From Pigmentiphaga sp. H8 (GTDB lineage Bacteria; Pseudomonadota; Gammaproteobacteria; Burkholderiales; Burkholderiaceae_B): DNA of 64,000 nucleotides. The stretch is taken from assembly GCF_003854895.1 (NCBI RefSeq), contig NZ_CP033966.1:3100001-3164000 (forward strand), read 5' to 3'. The notes under the pieces are model-generated. The model saw nothing but the letters and a program-made list of their open reading frames with translations, did not search any database and was not told where the DNA came from. A program made the translations under genes and the position numbers. Positions within the stretch are counted from its first letter, which is position 1, and each line of letters starts with the position of its first letter. Positions 49,413 through 58,474 of the stretch are shown here, in pieces.

Positions 49413-50774
49413 ATGTCGGTCGCCCTGCGCGTCGCGTCCAGGCTGGGTTTATTCAGCCGGACCTTCCTTTTGCTTACCGTCCTGATGACGGCAAGCCTGG
49501 CAGCATGGCTCCAGGCTTTCCGCAGCATGGAGGTCGAACCGCGCGCGCAGCAGGTGGCCCAGCAGATCGTCACCGTCGTCAACATCACCCGCGCCGCCCT
49601 GATCCATTCCGCGCCGCAGGAACGCCGCTATCTGCTTCTGGACCTGGCCACCAACGAAGGCATCCAGATCTATCCCCATGAAAAGGATGACATCACCGTC
49701 CGCCTGCCCGACCGCCAGGTCCTGCAGCGGGTGGAAGAACAGGTGATCGACCGCCTGGGGCCCGAAACCATCGTGGCCTGGGAAGTCAACCGCATCCCCG
49801 GCCTGTGGGTCAGCTTCTCCATCGACGACGACGACTACTGGATGGTGGTCGAGCGCGACCGCGCCGAACGCGTGCCCGGCGTCGAATGGCTGGGCTGGGG
49901 CGCGGCCGCGCTGCTGCTGTCGCTGCTGGGCGCGGCGGTCATCGTCGGCTTCGTCAACCGGCCGCTGTCGCGCCTGTCGCGGGCCACGCTGGCGCTGTCG
50001 CGCGGCGAGACCCCGACGCCGCTGCCGGAAAGCGGCCCCGAGGAAATCCGCCGGGTCAACACCAACTTCAACCGCATGGTCGAGGAACTGGACCGCGCCG
50101 AGGCGGACCGCGCGCTGATGCTGGCGGGCATCTCGCACGACCTGCGCACACCGTTGGCCCGGTTGCGGCTGGAGATCGAGCTGAGCGGCGTTTCCGAAGC
50201 CAGCCGCGACGCCGTGGACGAGGACCTGGCCCAGATCGACCGCACCATCGGGCAGTTCATGGAATATGCCCGCCCCTCCAGCGCGCCCGACCGCAACACC
50301 AATATTTCCGAACTCGTGTCCGAAATGGTCGAGCGCGAATGCAGCCACACCGAGACGCTGGGCGGTTCGCTGCAGGTCACGATCACCCCCAATCAGTGGG
50401 CGCGCATCGCCGCCCCCGACCTGCAGCGCGTGGTCGGCAACCTGCTCGAGAACGCGCGGCGCTACGGCCACAAGCCGGGCGAAGCACCCCACATCGACCT
50501 GACCGTCAGCAGCCAGGGCAGCAACGTGCTGATCGACGTGTCCGACCACGGCCCCGGCGTCAAGGCCGAGGACGTGCCCCGCCTGACCCGCCCCTTCACC
50601 CGGGGCTCGGATGCGCGGACCAACGCCGGCGGCGCCGGACTGGGCCTGGCCATCGTCAAGCGGCTGCTGCAACGCGCAGGTGGTACCCTAAACCTCCTGA
50701 ACCGGGATGGCGGCGGTCTGACCGCCCGCATCACCCTGCCGGCCTCCTCGCAAAAATCGGTCGACGCCAAGTAG
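49413..50774 (+). CDS. risS: Sensor histidine kinase (RisS/EnvZ type)
   Basis: 453 residues, 17 nt after risA. An N-terminal membrane helix (TFLLLTVLMTASLAAWL) is followed by a periplasmic sensor domain of about 125 residues. The second helix (LGWGAAALLLSLLGAAVIVG) precedes a HAMP linker. A DHp domain with phospho-His in LMLAGISHDLRTPLARLR follows, and the ATPase has N box NLLENARRYG, G1 DHGPGV and G2 GGAGLGLAIVKR. All catalytic motifs are intact. In B. pertussis risS is reported as disrupted, so an intact gene is informative. The signal sensed is unknown. Confidence 0.9.
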   Translation: MSVALRVASRLGLFSRTFLLLTVLMTASLAAWLQAFRSMEVEPRAQQVAQQIVTVVNITRAALIHSAPQERRYLLLDLATNEGIQIYPHEKDDITVRLPDRQVLQRVEEQVIDRLGPETIVAWEVNRIPGLWVSFSIDDDDYWMVVERDRAERVPGVEWLGWGAAALLLSLLGAAVIVGFVNRPLSRLSRATLALSRGETPTPLPESGPEEIRRVNTNFNRMVEELDRAEADRALMLAGISHDLRTPLARLRLEIELSGVSEASRDAVDEDLAQIDRTIGQFMEYARPSSAPDRNTNISELVSEMVERECSHTETLGGSLQVTITPNQWARIAAPDLQRVVGNLLENARRYGHKPGEAPHIDLTVSSQGSNVLIDVSDHGPGVKAEDVPRLTRPFTRGSDARTNAGGAGLGLAIVKRLLQRAGGTLNLLNRDGGGLTARITLPASSQKSVDAK

Positions 50775-50823
50775 GCGGCCCCGGCCGCCGGCGCGCGAGG
50801 CCGGCGCTGTCCGAGGAGCGTGC

Positions 50824-51381
50824 ATGAAAACCATCGGAGCCAAGCTCGAACCCTTCAAGGTGCATGGCGTCAAGCCAGGCTTCAACGAGGCCGAGGAAAA
50901 CGGCGCCTCGGCCTTCGAGACCCTGAGCGAGACCTCGTTTCCAGGCAAGTGGAAGGTCATCTATTTCACCCCCAAGGATTTCTCCGACATCTGCGCCAGC
51001 GAGATCGAGGGCTATGCCGCGCTGGCCGAGCCCCTGGCGCAGCGCGGCGCGGTCCTGATGGGCGGGTCCGTCGACAATGAATACGCCAAGCTGGCCTGGC
51101 GCCGCGCCGTGCCCGCGCTGGCGAACCTGAACCACTACCAGTTCGCCGACGGCGCGGGCGCGCTGGTCGACCAACTAGGCATCCGCGACCGCGGCGAAGG
51201 CGTGGCCCTGCGCGCCACGTTCATCGTCGACCCGGACAACACCATCCAGCACGTGTCAGTGAACAACCTGAAGGTCGGCCGCTGTCCGGAGGAAACGCTG
51301 CGGGTGCTCGACGCCCTGCTGACGGGCCAGTTCTGCCCCCCCAACCGCCCTGTGGGCGATCCCCCGTCGAAAAGGCCCTGA
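50824..51381 (+). CDS. AhpC-type peroxiredoxin with atypical active site
   Basis: 185 residues of the thioredoxin-fold AhpC family. FPGKWKVIYFTPKDFSDICASEIEGYAAL is the active-site region. The usual PxxxT/SxxC pattern is kept (Pro, Ser and the peroxidatic Cys), but the residue after Cys is Ala, not Pro. A second Cys pair is in VGRCPEETLRVLDALLTGQFCPPN near the C-terminus, the place of the resolving Cys in AhpC. ATFIVDPDNTIQHVS matches the family. Probably reduces peroxides with a thiol partner encoded elsewhere. 49 nt after risS, so it may share its transcription. Confidence 0.85.
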   Translation: MKTIGAKLEPFKVHGVKPGFNEAEENGASAFETLSETSFPGKWKVIYFTPKDFSDICASEIEGYAALAEPLAQRGAVLMGGSVDNEYAKLAWRRAVPALANLNHYQFADGAGALVDQLGIRDRGEGVALRATFIVDPDNTIQHVSVNNLKVGRCPEETLRVLDALLTGQFCPPNRPVGDPPSKRP

Positions 51382-51422
51382 GCGCCAGGCAAGCCGCGAC
51401 CGGAGCTGCATGGCCGGCCGGA

Positions 51423-53657
51423 TCAGCGCCGGTCGGCCTCCAGCACCCCCGGCACTTCGCGTATGCCCGCCAGCGCGCGCACCAGGTGCTCGCCGTTGCC
51501 GACCTCGGCGGTGAAGACCATGCGGGCGATGGCCTGCCTGCTTTGCGTATTGACGCCGATGACGTTGATGCGTTGCCGCGCGAAGACTTCCGAGATGTCG
51601 CGCAGCAGCCCGTGACGGTCGTTGGCCAGCACCACGATGTCCACGGGATAGACGGCGTCGCGCGTGTCGCCCCAGGTCACGTCGATGACCCGCTCGGGTT
51701 CGCGCGCGGCCAGCGAGCGAAAGCTCTTGCAATCGCAGCGATGGATGGACACGCCCCTGCCCCGCGTCACGAAGCCCGAGATGGGGTCGGGCGGCGCCGG
51801 CCGGCAGCACTTGGCCAGTTGCGTCAGCAGCGCATCGACGCCCACCACCAGCACGCCGCTCTTGCCCGCGTGGACCGCGCTTTCCGGCCGGCTGTCGCGC
51901 GTGAGCGCGGACAGGTCGGGACCGGCATCGGGCGGCGGCGCCTCGAAGGCGCTCGCGACGTGCCGCAGGCTGAATTCGTCCTTGGCCAGCGCGATGTACA
52001 AGTCCTCGGCGCACGCGAAGCCCAGTTGCTGGGCCAGCGATTCGAGATTGGTCGCGGTCTTGCCCAGGCGCTGCAATTCCTTTTCCAGCATGCCCTGGCC
52101 CTGGGCGATGCGCTCCTGGATGTCGATGGCGTTGAACCAGGCGCGCACCTTGGCCCGCGAGCGCTGGCTGGCCAGGTAGTTCAGCTGGGGATTGAGCCAG
52201 TCGCGCGAGGGCCCGCCCGACTTGGTGGCAATGATCTCCACCGTCTGGCCGGTGGCCAGGCGCGTGTTCAGCGGCACCATGGCGCCATCCACGCGCGCGC
52301 CGCGGCAGCGGTGCCCGAGATCCGTATGGACCTGGTAGGCGAAATCCACTGGCGTCGCGCCCGGCGGCAGTTCGATCACCCGCGCCTGCGGCGTCAGCAC
52401 GTAGATGTTGTCGGCCAGCGTGTCGAGCGCCGTCTGTCCGATCTGGTCGTCGACCTGGACATCGGCCTTCCAGGCCAGCAGTTGGCGTATCCAGCTGAGC
52501 TTGCGGTCGTATTCCGAATCGGCGCTGACCTGCCCGCCCTTGGCGCCCGCTTCCTTGTAGCGCCAGTGCGCGGCCATCCCGAATTCGGCGAACTGGTGCA
52601 TCTCGCGCGTGCGGATCTGCACCTCGAAGGGCCGGCCGTCGTGGTCGTAGACCACGGTGTGCAGCGACCGATAGCCGTTGGGCTTGGGCCGCGAGATGTA
52701 GTCGTCGAACTCGTCGGGCACCGGCGTCCACAGATGGTGCACCAGCCCAAGCACCGTGTAGCAGGTACGGATGTCCTCGACGATGATGCGCAGTGCGCGC
52801 AGGTCGTACAGGTCGGCGAAATCCAGGCGCCGGTTGCGCATCTTGTTCCAGATGCTGTAGATGTGCTTGGGCCGGCCGGTGACGTCGGCGGCAATGCCCG
52901 CGCCCGCCAATGCCTGGCGCACCCGCGCGATGGCGTCGGCGATGAAGGCTTCGCGCTCGATGCGCTTTTCCTCCAGCAGCCGGGCGATTTCCTTGTAGCG
53001 GACGGGCTCCAGGAAGCGGAAGGCCAGGTCTTCCATTTCCCACTTGACCTGCCAGATACCCAGGCGGTTGGCCAGCGGTGCGTAGAGTTCCAGCGTCTCG
53101 CGCGACAACGCCTCGGGCAGCGGCACCTTGTGCTGGGCGTGCCAGCGCAGGGTCTGCAGGCGCGATGCCAGCCGCATCAGCACGATGCGCAGGTCGGCCG
53201 CCATGGCCAGCAGCATCTTGCGCAGCATCTCGGCCTGCGCGCCGCTGCCGGCCGAGGCATCGCTGGCGTCGCGGGTGACCTGGCCCAGCCGGATCAGGGC
53301 ACGGTAGCCGTGCACCAGCTTGCCGATCTCGGGACCGAACTGGAGCGTGACCGGATCCTTGTGCGGATTGGCGCTGACGTCGCGGTCGCCCACGGCAATC
53401 GCCAGCAGCGCCGCCATGCGGGTGTGGCCGTCCACCTGCAAGCCCGCCAGGATCGCCACCACGCCGGCCGCGTGCTCGGCCCAGCCCTCGCCCTCGGGCA
53501 CGGCCGGTTCGCGCGCATAGCGGGGAAACGACCATTCGAGCGCCTTCTGCAAGTCCAGTTGCGCCGCCTCCGACAGGCCGGCATTGGCCGCCTGTTGCCA
53601 GTCGGGACCGAAGGTCGCCGACGCGGTCGCGGAAGTCTCGGGAGCGGATGAGTTCAT
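51423..53657 (-). CDS. relA: GTP pyrophosphokinase RelA
   Basis: Makes (p)ppGpp in response to uncharged tRNA on the ribosome. From the ATG at 53657 there are 744 residues. The N-terminal hydrolase domain is degenerate: the expected HD pair (LLHD) is replaced by LLAIAVGD. The synthetase domain is intact (GRPKHIYSIWNKM, DLYDLRALRIIVED) with EFDDYISRPKPNGYRSLHT, the EXDD signature of monofunctional RelA rather than RXKD of bifunctional enzymes. TGS domain (VDFAYQVHTDLGHRCRGA), a Cys-containing region (AKCCRPAPPD, HRCDCKS) and a C-terminal ACT domain follow. The bifunctional SpoT must lie elsewhere. Confidence 0.95.
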   Translation of the reverse strand: MNSSAPETSATASATFGPDWQQAANAGLSEAAQLDLQKALEWSFPRYAREPAVPEGEGWAEHAAGVVAILAGLQVDGHTRMAALLAIAVGDRDVSANPHKDPVTLQFGPEIGKLVHGYRALIRLGQVTRDASDASAGSGAQAEMLRKMLLAMAADLRIVLMRLASRLQTLRWHAQHKVPLPEALSRETLELYAPLANRLGIWQVKWEMEDLAFRFLEPVRYKEIARLLEEKRIEREAFIADAIARVRQALAGAGIAADVTGRPKHIYSIWNKMRNRRLDFADLYDLRALRIIVEDIRTCYTVLGLVHHLWTPVPDEFDDYISRPKPNGYRSLHTVVYDHDGRPFEVQIRTREMHQFAEFGMAAHWRYKEAGAKGGQVSADSEYDRKLSWIRQLLAWKADVQVDDQIGQTALDTLADNIYVLTPQARVIELPPGATPVDFAYQVHTDLGHRCRGARVDGAMVPLNTRLATGQTVEIIATKSGGPSRDWLNPQLNYLASQRSRAKVRAWFNAIDIQERIAQGQGMLEKELQRLGKTATNLESLAQQLGFACAEDLYIALAKDEFSLRHVASAFEAPPPDAGPDLSALTRDSRPESAVHAGKSGVLVVGVDALLTQLAKCCRPAPPDPISGFVTRGRGVSIHRCDCKSFRSLAAREPERVIDVTWGDTRDAVYPVDIVVLANDRHGLLRDISEVFARQRINVIGVNTQSRQAIARMVFTAEVGNGEHLVRALAGIREVPGVLEADRR

Positions 53658-53740
53658 GGTCTTACACTTGGGGCGCTGCCGGCCTTTCCTGGCCGCCGGC
53701 ACGGTACTCTAGTCGCTTATCCACCAGGGAAGTTCATTGT

Positions 53741-54595
53741 ATGTTGGGATGGCTGTTTGCCCGCGGCGCATCGAAGCACCGCGTGGAGCAGATGCAGGCT
53801 CGCATCAATCCGGAATTATGGACCCAAACGCTGGCCTCGCATGCATTCCTCGCGCGCCTGAACGAGGACGAACGCGACGCACTGCGGGCGCGGACGGCGT
53901 GGTTCCTGGCCAGCAAGACCATGACCGGCGCGGCCGGCCAGGTCCTGACCGACGAGATACGCCTGTCCATCGCGGTACAGGCCTGCCTGCCCATCCTGTA
54001 CCTGGATCCGGGCCTGTACGAGGGGTGGTCCGAGGTCATCGTCTATCCGGGCGGCTTCCTGATCCCCCGCTCCGACATGGACGAGGACGGCGTGGTGCAC
54101 GAATATGTCGAGGAAGCCGCCGGCGAGGCCTGGGATGGCGGCCCCATCGTGCTGTCCTGGGAGGACGCCAGCCCCGGCCTCGCGCGGCCGGCGGGTTTCA
54201 ACGTCGTCATCCACGAGTTCGCCCACAAACTCGACCTGCAATACGGTCAGGCCGACGGCATGCCCAGCCTGCACGCGCATGCGGGGATCCGGCCCAGGCT
54301 GTGGCGCGGCGTGCTGGAACGCAGCTACGACGCCCTGCTGGCCCGGCTGGAGGAAATCGAGGCGGCCATCCCGCCCGACGTGGATCCGGAATCCGAGGAA
54401 GCGGATCAGTGGTATGCGCAGTTGCCGCTGGATCCGTATGCGGCCACGGACGAGGCCGAGTTCTTCGCCGTCAGTTCCGAGGCGTTCTTCGTGCATCCCG
54501 AGCCGCTGTGGCGCGCGATGCCCGAATGGTATGCGTTGCTGACGCAGTACTACCGGCAGGATCCGCTGGGAACCGGGCCCGCGCTGCCCCGCTGA
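53741..54595 (+). CDS. mtfA: Zinc-dependent peptidase MtfA-like (M90)
   Basis: 284 residues starting at the ATG at 53741 (MLGWLFARGASKHRVEQMQ), 83 nt upstream of which relA diverges. NVVIHEFAHKLDLQYG contains the HExxH zinc motif. AEFFAVSSEAFFVHPEPL supplies the downstream Glu region, and IVLSWEDASPG is also typical. In E. coli MtfA binds and inactivates the repressor Mlc and thereby affects the glucose PTS. Here no Mlc gene is adjacent, so only the peptidase fold is well supported. Confidence 0.9.
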   Translation: MLGWLFARGASKHRVEQMQARINPELWTQTLASHAFLARLNEDERDALRARTAWFLASKTMTGAAGQVLTDEIRLSIAVQACLPILYLDPGLYEGWSEVIVYPGGFLIPRSDMDEDGVVHEYVEEAAGEAWDGGPIVLSWEDASPGLARPAGFNVVIHEFAHKLDLQYGQADGMPSLHAHAGIRPRLWRGVLERSYDALLARLEEIEAAIPPDVDPESEEADQWYAQLPLDPYAATDEAEFFAVSSEAFFVHPEPLWRAMPEWYALLTQYYRQDPLGTGPALPR

Positions 54596-54626
54596 ACGGG
54601 CGGCGTCCGGCCCGGGCAGACCGGGA

Positions 54627-54974
54627 TCAGACCGCGGCGGTGACGACGATCTCGACCTTGTATTCCGGCGCGGCCAGCTTGGCCTCGACCGTGGCGCGGG
54701 CGGGGGTGTGGCCGGCCGGCACCCAGGCGTCCCAGACGGAGTTCATCGCGGCGAAGTCGGCGATGTCGGCCAGGAAGATCTGCGCGCGCAGGATGCGGGT
54801 CTTGTCGGTGCCGGCGGCGGCCAGCAGCTTGTCGATGGCGGCCAGCACCTGGCGGGTCTGGTCCGCCGGATCCTTGGAGGGATCCTCGGCTACCTGGCCG
54901 GCCAGATAGGCCACGCCGCCGTGCACGACCATTTCGGACATGCGCTTGCCGACACTGAAACGCTCGATGCTCAT
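54627..54974 (-). CDS. RidA-family protein (YjgF/YER057c/UK114)
   Basis: 115 residues from the ATG at 54974, with AGAGGAAAA upstream as a good ribosome site. The frame opens 14 codons earlier without family similarity. HGGVAYLAGQVAEDPSKDPADQTRQVLAAI and PARATVEAKLAAPEYKVEI (with the conserved Arg) identify the trimeric Rid fold, whose members deaminate reactive enamines or imines. The subgroup cannot be fixed from sequence, and a pathway-specific role is possible. End of the minus-strand run from lolC. Confidence 0.9.
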   Translation of the reverse strand: MSIERFSVGKRMSEMVVHGGVAYLAGQVAEDPSKDPADQTRQVLAAIDKLLAAAGTDKTRILRAQIFLADIADFAAMNSVWDAWVPAGHTPARATVEAKLAAPEYKVEIVVTAAV

Positions 54975-55034
54975 GGTGTTTTCCTCTTTGTGGAGCAGAT
55001 TCGGAGCCGCAAGCATAGCAGGCCGTGGTGGCCG

Positions 55035-55931
55035 CTAGTCGCGCAGGAAACCGTCCACCAGATCCAGCTGCGCCGGCGTCATGAACGTGGGCGCATGCCC
55101 GACGCCGGCGACCTCGACGTATTGCGCATGCGGGTTGCGGGCGAGCATCCCCGCCACGGTGTCCGGGGTCAGCAGGTCCGACTGTTCGCCGCGCACGATC
55201 AGGATGGGACACTCGATGTTGGTGTAGACGTGCCACAGCGCGGCTTCGGCCGCGACGGCCGTGGCCGGGTCCATGGCCGCGAAGGCCTCGGCGATGGCCG
55301 GATCGTAGTGCATGGTCCACGGACCGGCCGGGCCATCGGCCTGGCGCACCACGTGCCGCGTCAGCTCGTCCCACTGTTCCGCGGTATGCGGGCCGAACGA
55401 AGCCGATACCGTGCTGACGTAGGCCCGTGCTTCCTCGAAACTGCCGAAGGCCGGCGCCTTGCCCACGTACTGCCCGATGCGCGACAGCGCCGCCGGGTCC
55501 AGATGCGGGCCCACGTCGTTCAGCACCAGCTTGTCGATGGGCGACGCCTGCAGGCCCGCCAGCGCCATGCCGATCAGGCCGCCCAGCGAGGTCCCGAACC
55601 AGTGCAGGGTCTCGGCCTGCACCCGGGCCAGCAGCGGCATCATGTCCGCCACGTATTGCGGCACCGTGTAATAGGCGGAATTGACGAGCCAGTCCGAGCG
55701 GCCGCGCCCCACCACGTCCGGGCAGACCACCCGGTAGCGGCCGGCCATGCGCCGCGCCAGCGCGTCGAAATCGCGGCCCGAGCGGGTCAGGCCGTGCGCG
55801 CAGACCAGCACGTGGTCATTGGACGGATCCCCCCACTCCCAGTACGCCATGCGATGCAGGCCCGCCGGGCTCAGGCAGGTCACGAACTCCAGGCGGGGCT
55901 GGAGGGAGTCGGGCGAGGCGTCGTGATTCAT
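55035..55931 (-). CDS. Alpha/beta hydrolase
   Basis: 298 residues with an alpha/beta-hydrolase fold: HGLTRSGRDFDALARRMAG, the nucleophile elbow WFGTSLGGLIGM (Ser in G-T-S-L-G), the acid in IVRGEQSDLLTPDTV and the His in VAGVGHAPTF. All triad residues are present. The closest family type is a small-molecule esterase or peptidase-like enzyme, and the substrate is unknown. Its GTG/ATG start was taken from the extended frame (MNHDASPDSLQPR). It follows comEC by about 46 nt and precedes ridA. Confidence 0.85.
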   Translation of the reverse strand: MNHDASPDSLQPRLEFVTCLSPAGLHRMAYWEWGDPSNDHVLVCAHGLTRSGRDFDALARRMAGRYRVVCPDVVGRGRSDWLVNSAYYTVPQYVADMMPLLARVQAETLHWFGTSLGGLIGMALAGLQASPIDKLVLNDVGPHLDPAALSRIGQYVGKAPAFGSFEEARAYVSTVSASFGPHTAEQWDELTRHVVRQADGPAGPWTMHYDPAIAEAFAAMDPATAVAAEAALWHVYTNIECPILIVRGEQSDLLTPDTVAGMLARNPHAQYVEVAGVGHAPTFMTPAQLDLVDGFLRD

Positions 55932-55977
55932 GAAGGCGTTCCTTGCTGGGCCGGACTCGGGATTGTAGCCACCGCCG

Positions 55978-58413
55978 TCACGGCGCGGTGTGCCAATAGC
56001 GGCGCCTGGACTCGCGCTCGCGGTCGACCCGCAGCCCCCCGGCTTGCGAGGTGAACACCAGCGCCCCGTGCTGGTCGGTGCGGTGGAACACGGCGCCCGC
56101 GCGCTGCCACCGCCGCTGCGCGTCGGGGTGCGGGTGGCGGTAGCGGTTCAGGTAGCCCGCCTGCGCCACGGCGTGCGAGGCCCGCGTGGCCGCGACCAGC
56201 GCCGGACTGGACGAACCCCGCGACCCGTGGTGCGGCACGGCCACCACATCGGCGGCCAGATCCCGGGCGCCCGCCAGGCCCGCTTCCTCGGCCGCGCCGA
56301 TGTCCCCCGTCAGCAAGGCCGCGTGATGGGCGCCGCGCACCCGCAGCACGCAGCTGTGCGCATTGCGCCGACGCGCCGGCACCTCGCCCGCGGGGGAATC
56401 GGGATGCAGGAACTCGAACGCCACGCCATCCACCGTCCAGCGCTGCCCGGCGGCGCAGCGCGCGAAAGCCGCCCGCCCGATGTCCACGGGCGCCAGATCG
56501 TAGGACGCATGCACCCGCGCGACGGGCAAGGCCGCGATCACCGAGCGCAGGCCGCCCGCATGATCGGCGTCGGCGTGCGACACCACCACGTGGTCCAGCC
56601 GGCGTATGCCTCGCGCGCGCAGATAGGGCCAGACGACGCGCCCGCCGGCATCGGCCTGCTCGCCATAGGGCGGCCCGGTGTCGTACAACAGCGTCGCGCG
56701 CGCCGTCTCCACCACGATGGCGGTGCCCTGCCCCACGTCCAGCAGCGCCAGACGCCATTCGCCCGGCGCGGGACGCTCGGGCCGATAGGCCAGCATGGGC
56801 ACCAGCAGCACCAGCCCCAGCCAGCGCCCGGGCAGGCCGCGCGGCTGCAAGGCCCAGACCACGCCGGCCAGCGCCAGCGCGAACAGCGGCCAGGGCGGCG
56901 CCGCCAGCGAGACGGCCGCCAGCCGGGTCTCGGCCAGCCACTGCAAAGGCACCATCAACCCTTCGAACACGGCATGGGCGACGGCCGCCGCGGCCGCGCC
57001 CGCCTGCGCCAGCCCCGGCACGACACACAGCGCGAGCGCCGTCAGCGCCAGCGGCGTGACCAACAGGCTGACCATCGGGATGGCCACGGCGTTGGCCAGC
57101 GGCGATACCAGCGACACCTGCTGGAACAACAGCGCCAGCGCGGGCAGCAGGCCCACGGTCAGCGCCGCCTGCGCCCGGGCGCCTTCGCGCACCGGGGCGA
57201 TCAGCCGCGCGGACCATGCGGCGGCCGGAGCCGATTCATCGCGTTGCCGCCAGCGCCCGCCGCCACACAGGATCAGCAGCGCCACCGCGCCGAACGACAG
57301 CCAGAACCCGGCCGCCAGCGGGGCCCAGGGATCCAGCGCGCAGACCAGCGCCGCCGCCGGCGCCAGCACGCGCGAACCGGACACCGGCACGCGCCATGCC
57401 GCCGCCCCCGCCACCACGGCCAGCATGAAGAAGGTCCGCCGGGCCGGCACGCCCCACCCCGCCAGCAGGCAGTACAGCCACGCCACGGCCAGCGCCGCGC
57501 CGGCTGCCACGACCTGGGCGGGCTGCCGCTCGGACAATCGGATGCCACCCCAGCGGCAGCGCTTCCAGGCCTGCAGCACCGCCCACCCTGCCAGCGCGGC
57601 CAGCATGGTCACGTGCAGGCCGCTGATGGACACCAGGTGCGTGATGCCCGTGCGGTTGAAGGTGTCCCAGTCACGCCGGTCCACGCCGGCCTGGTCGCCC
57701 ATCGCCAGGGCCGTCAGCACGGCGCCGTAGCGCTTGCCTTCCAGGGCCTGGCGCAGGGCCGCGCGGCATGCATGGCGCACCCGCTGCACCGCCACGTCGA
57801 AACTGGCGTAGGGGTCGTCCGCCACCTTGGCGGGACGGCCGCGCACCGACCCGGTTGCCCGTATGCCGCGTTCGAACAAATAGGCCTCGTAGTCGAAGCC
57901 GTGAGGATTCAGGTTGCCGTGAGGCCGCTTCAGCACCACGGTGCCGCGCCAGCGTTCGCCCGGCACCACCTCCGCGTCCTTCCCCCACCATGACAGTTGC
58001 ACTTGCTCGGGCACGCCGGCCGGCGGGTCCAGCACCTTCGCCCCGAAACGCTGGCCGGTCGCCGTGGCCGTGGCCAGGCTGGTGACGAGATAGTCCAGCT
58101 CCCGGGGCACGTTCTCTTGCGCCGGCGACAGGCTGTCCTGCAAACGCAGGTCGATGCGCGCCAGCGCCAGGCCGCCCCCCGCCGTGAAAGCCGCGAGCGC
58201 GAGCAAGGCGGCCGCGCGGCGAGGCCGCCGGCGTCGTTGCAGCGATCGCCATCCCACGGCACACGCCGCCAACACCGTTGCGCCCACCAGCACCGACACC
58301 CAGGCCGATGGCACCGCCGGCAGGCCATGCACCCCCGCCGTGCCCAGCACGAACGCCACCAATGCAAAACGCAGCATGTCCTTCCTCCGGCCCAAGGCCA
58401 GGATGGTAGGCAT
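55978..58413 (-). CDS. comEC: DNA internalisation protein ComEC/Rec2
   Basis: 811 residues, the family length. The N-terminal DUF4131-type part has membrane helices and an OB-like domain (LSWWGKDAEVVPGERWRGTV). The competence core has many membrane segments, starting GITHLVSISGLHVTMLAALA. The C-terminal metallo-beta-lactamase domain has LLDVGQGTAIVVE and HADADHAGGL (HxDxDH ligands). It forms the inner-membrane channel that takes single-stranded DNA into the cytoplasm. Natural competence is not well established for this group. It sits in the lolC-lolD-tatD-comEC run with 61 nt to tatD. Confidence 0.93.
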   Translation of the reverse strand: MPTILALGRRKDMLRFALVAFVLGTAGVHGLPAVPSAWVSVLVGATVLAACAVGWRSLQRRRRPRRAAALLALAAFTAGGGLALARIDLRLQDSLSPAQENVPRELDYLVTSLATATATGQRFGAKVLDPPAGVPEQVQLSWWGKDAEVVPGERWRGTVVLKRPHGNLNPHGFDYEAYLFERGIRATGSVRGRPAKVADDPYASFDVAVQRVRHACRAALRQALEGKRYGAVLTALAMGDQAGVDRRDWDTFNRTGITHLVSISGLHVTMLAALAGWAVLQAWKRCRWGGIRLSERQPAQVVAAGAALAVAWLYCLLAGWGVPARRTFFMLAVVAGAAAWRVPVSGSRVLAPAAALVCALDPWAPLAAGFWLSFGAVALLILCGGGRWRQRDESAPAAAWSARLIAPVREGARAQAALTVGLLPALALLFQQVSLVSPLANAVAIPMVSLLVTPLALTALALCVVPGLAQAGAAAAAVAHAVFEGLMVPLQWLAETRLAAVSLAAPPWPLFALALAGVVWALQPRGLPGRWLGLVLLVPMLAYRPERPAPGEWRLALLDVGQGTAIVVETARATLLYDTGPPYGEQADAGGRVVWPYLRARGIRRLDHVVVSHADADHAGGLRSVIAALPVARVHASYDLAPVDIGRAAFARCAAGQRWTVDGVAFEFLHPDSPAGEVPARRRNAHSCVLRVRGAHHAALLTGDIGAAEEAGLAGARDLAADVVAVPHHGSRGSSSPALVAATRASHAVAQAGYLNRYRHPHPDAQRRWQRAGAVFHRTDQHGALVFTSQAGGLRVDRERESRRRYWHTAP

Positions 58414-58474
58414 GCCGGGGCCGCCACGCAGCCCCCGCTGGGATGAATCTGTCCGGGACGCGGCCGCGCGGCGC

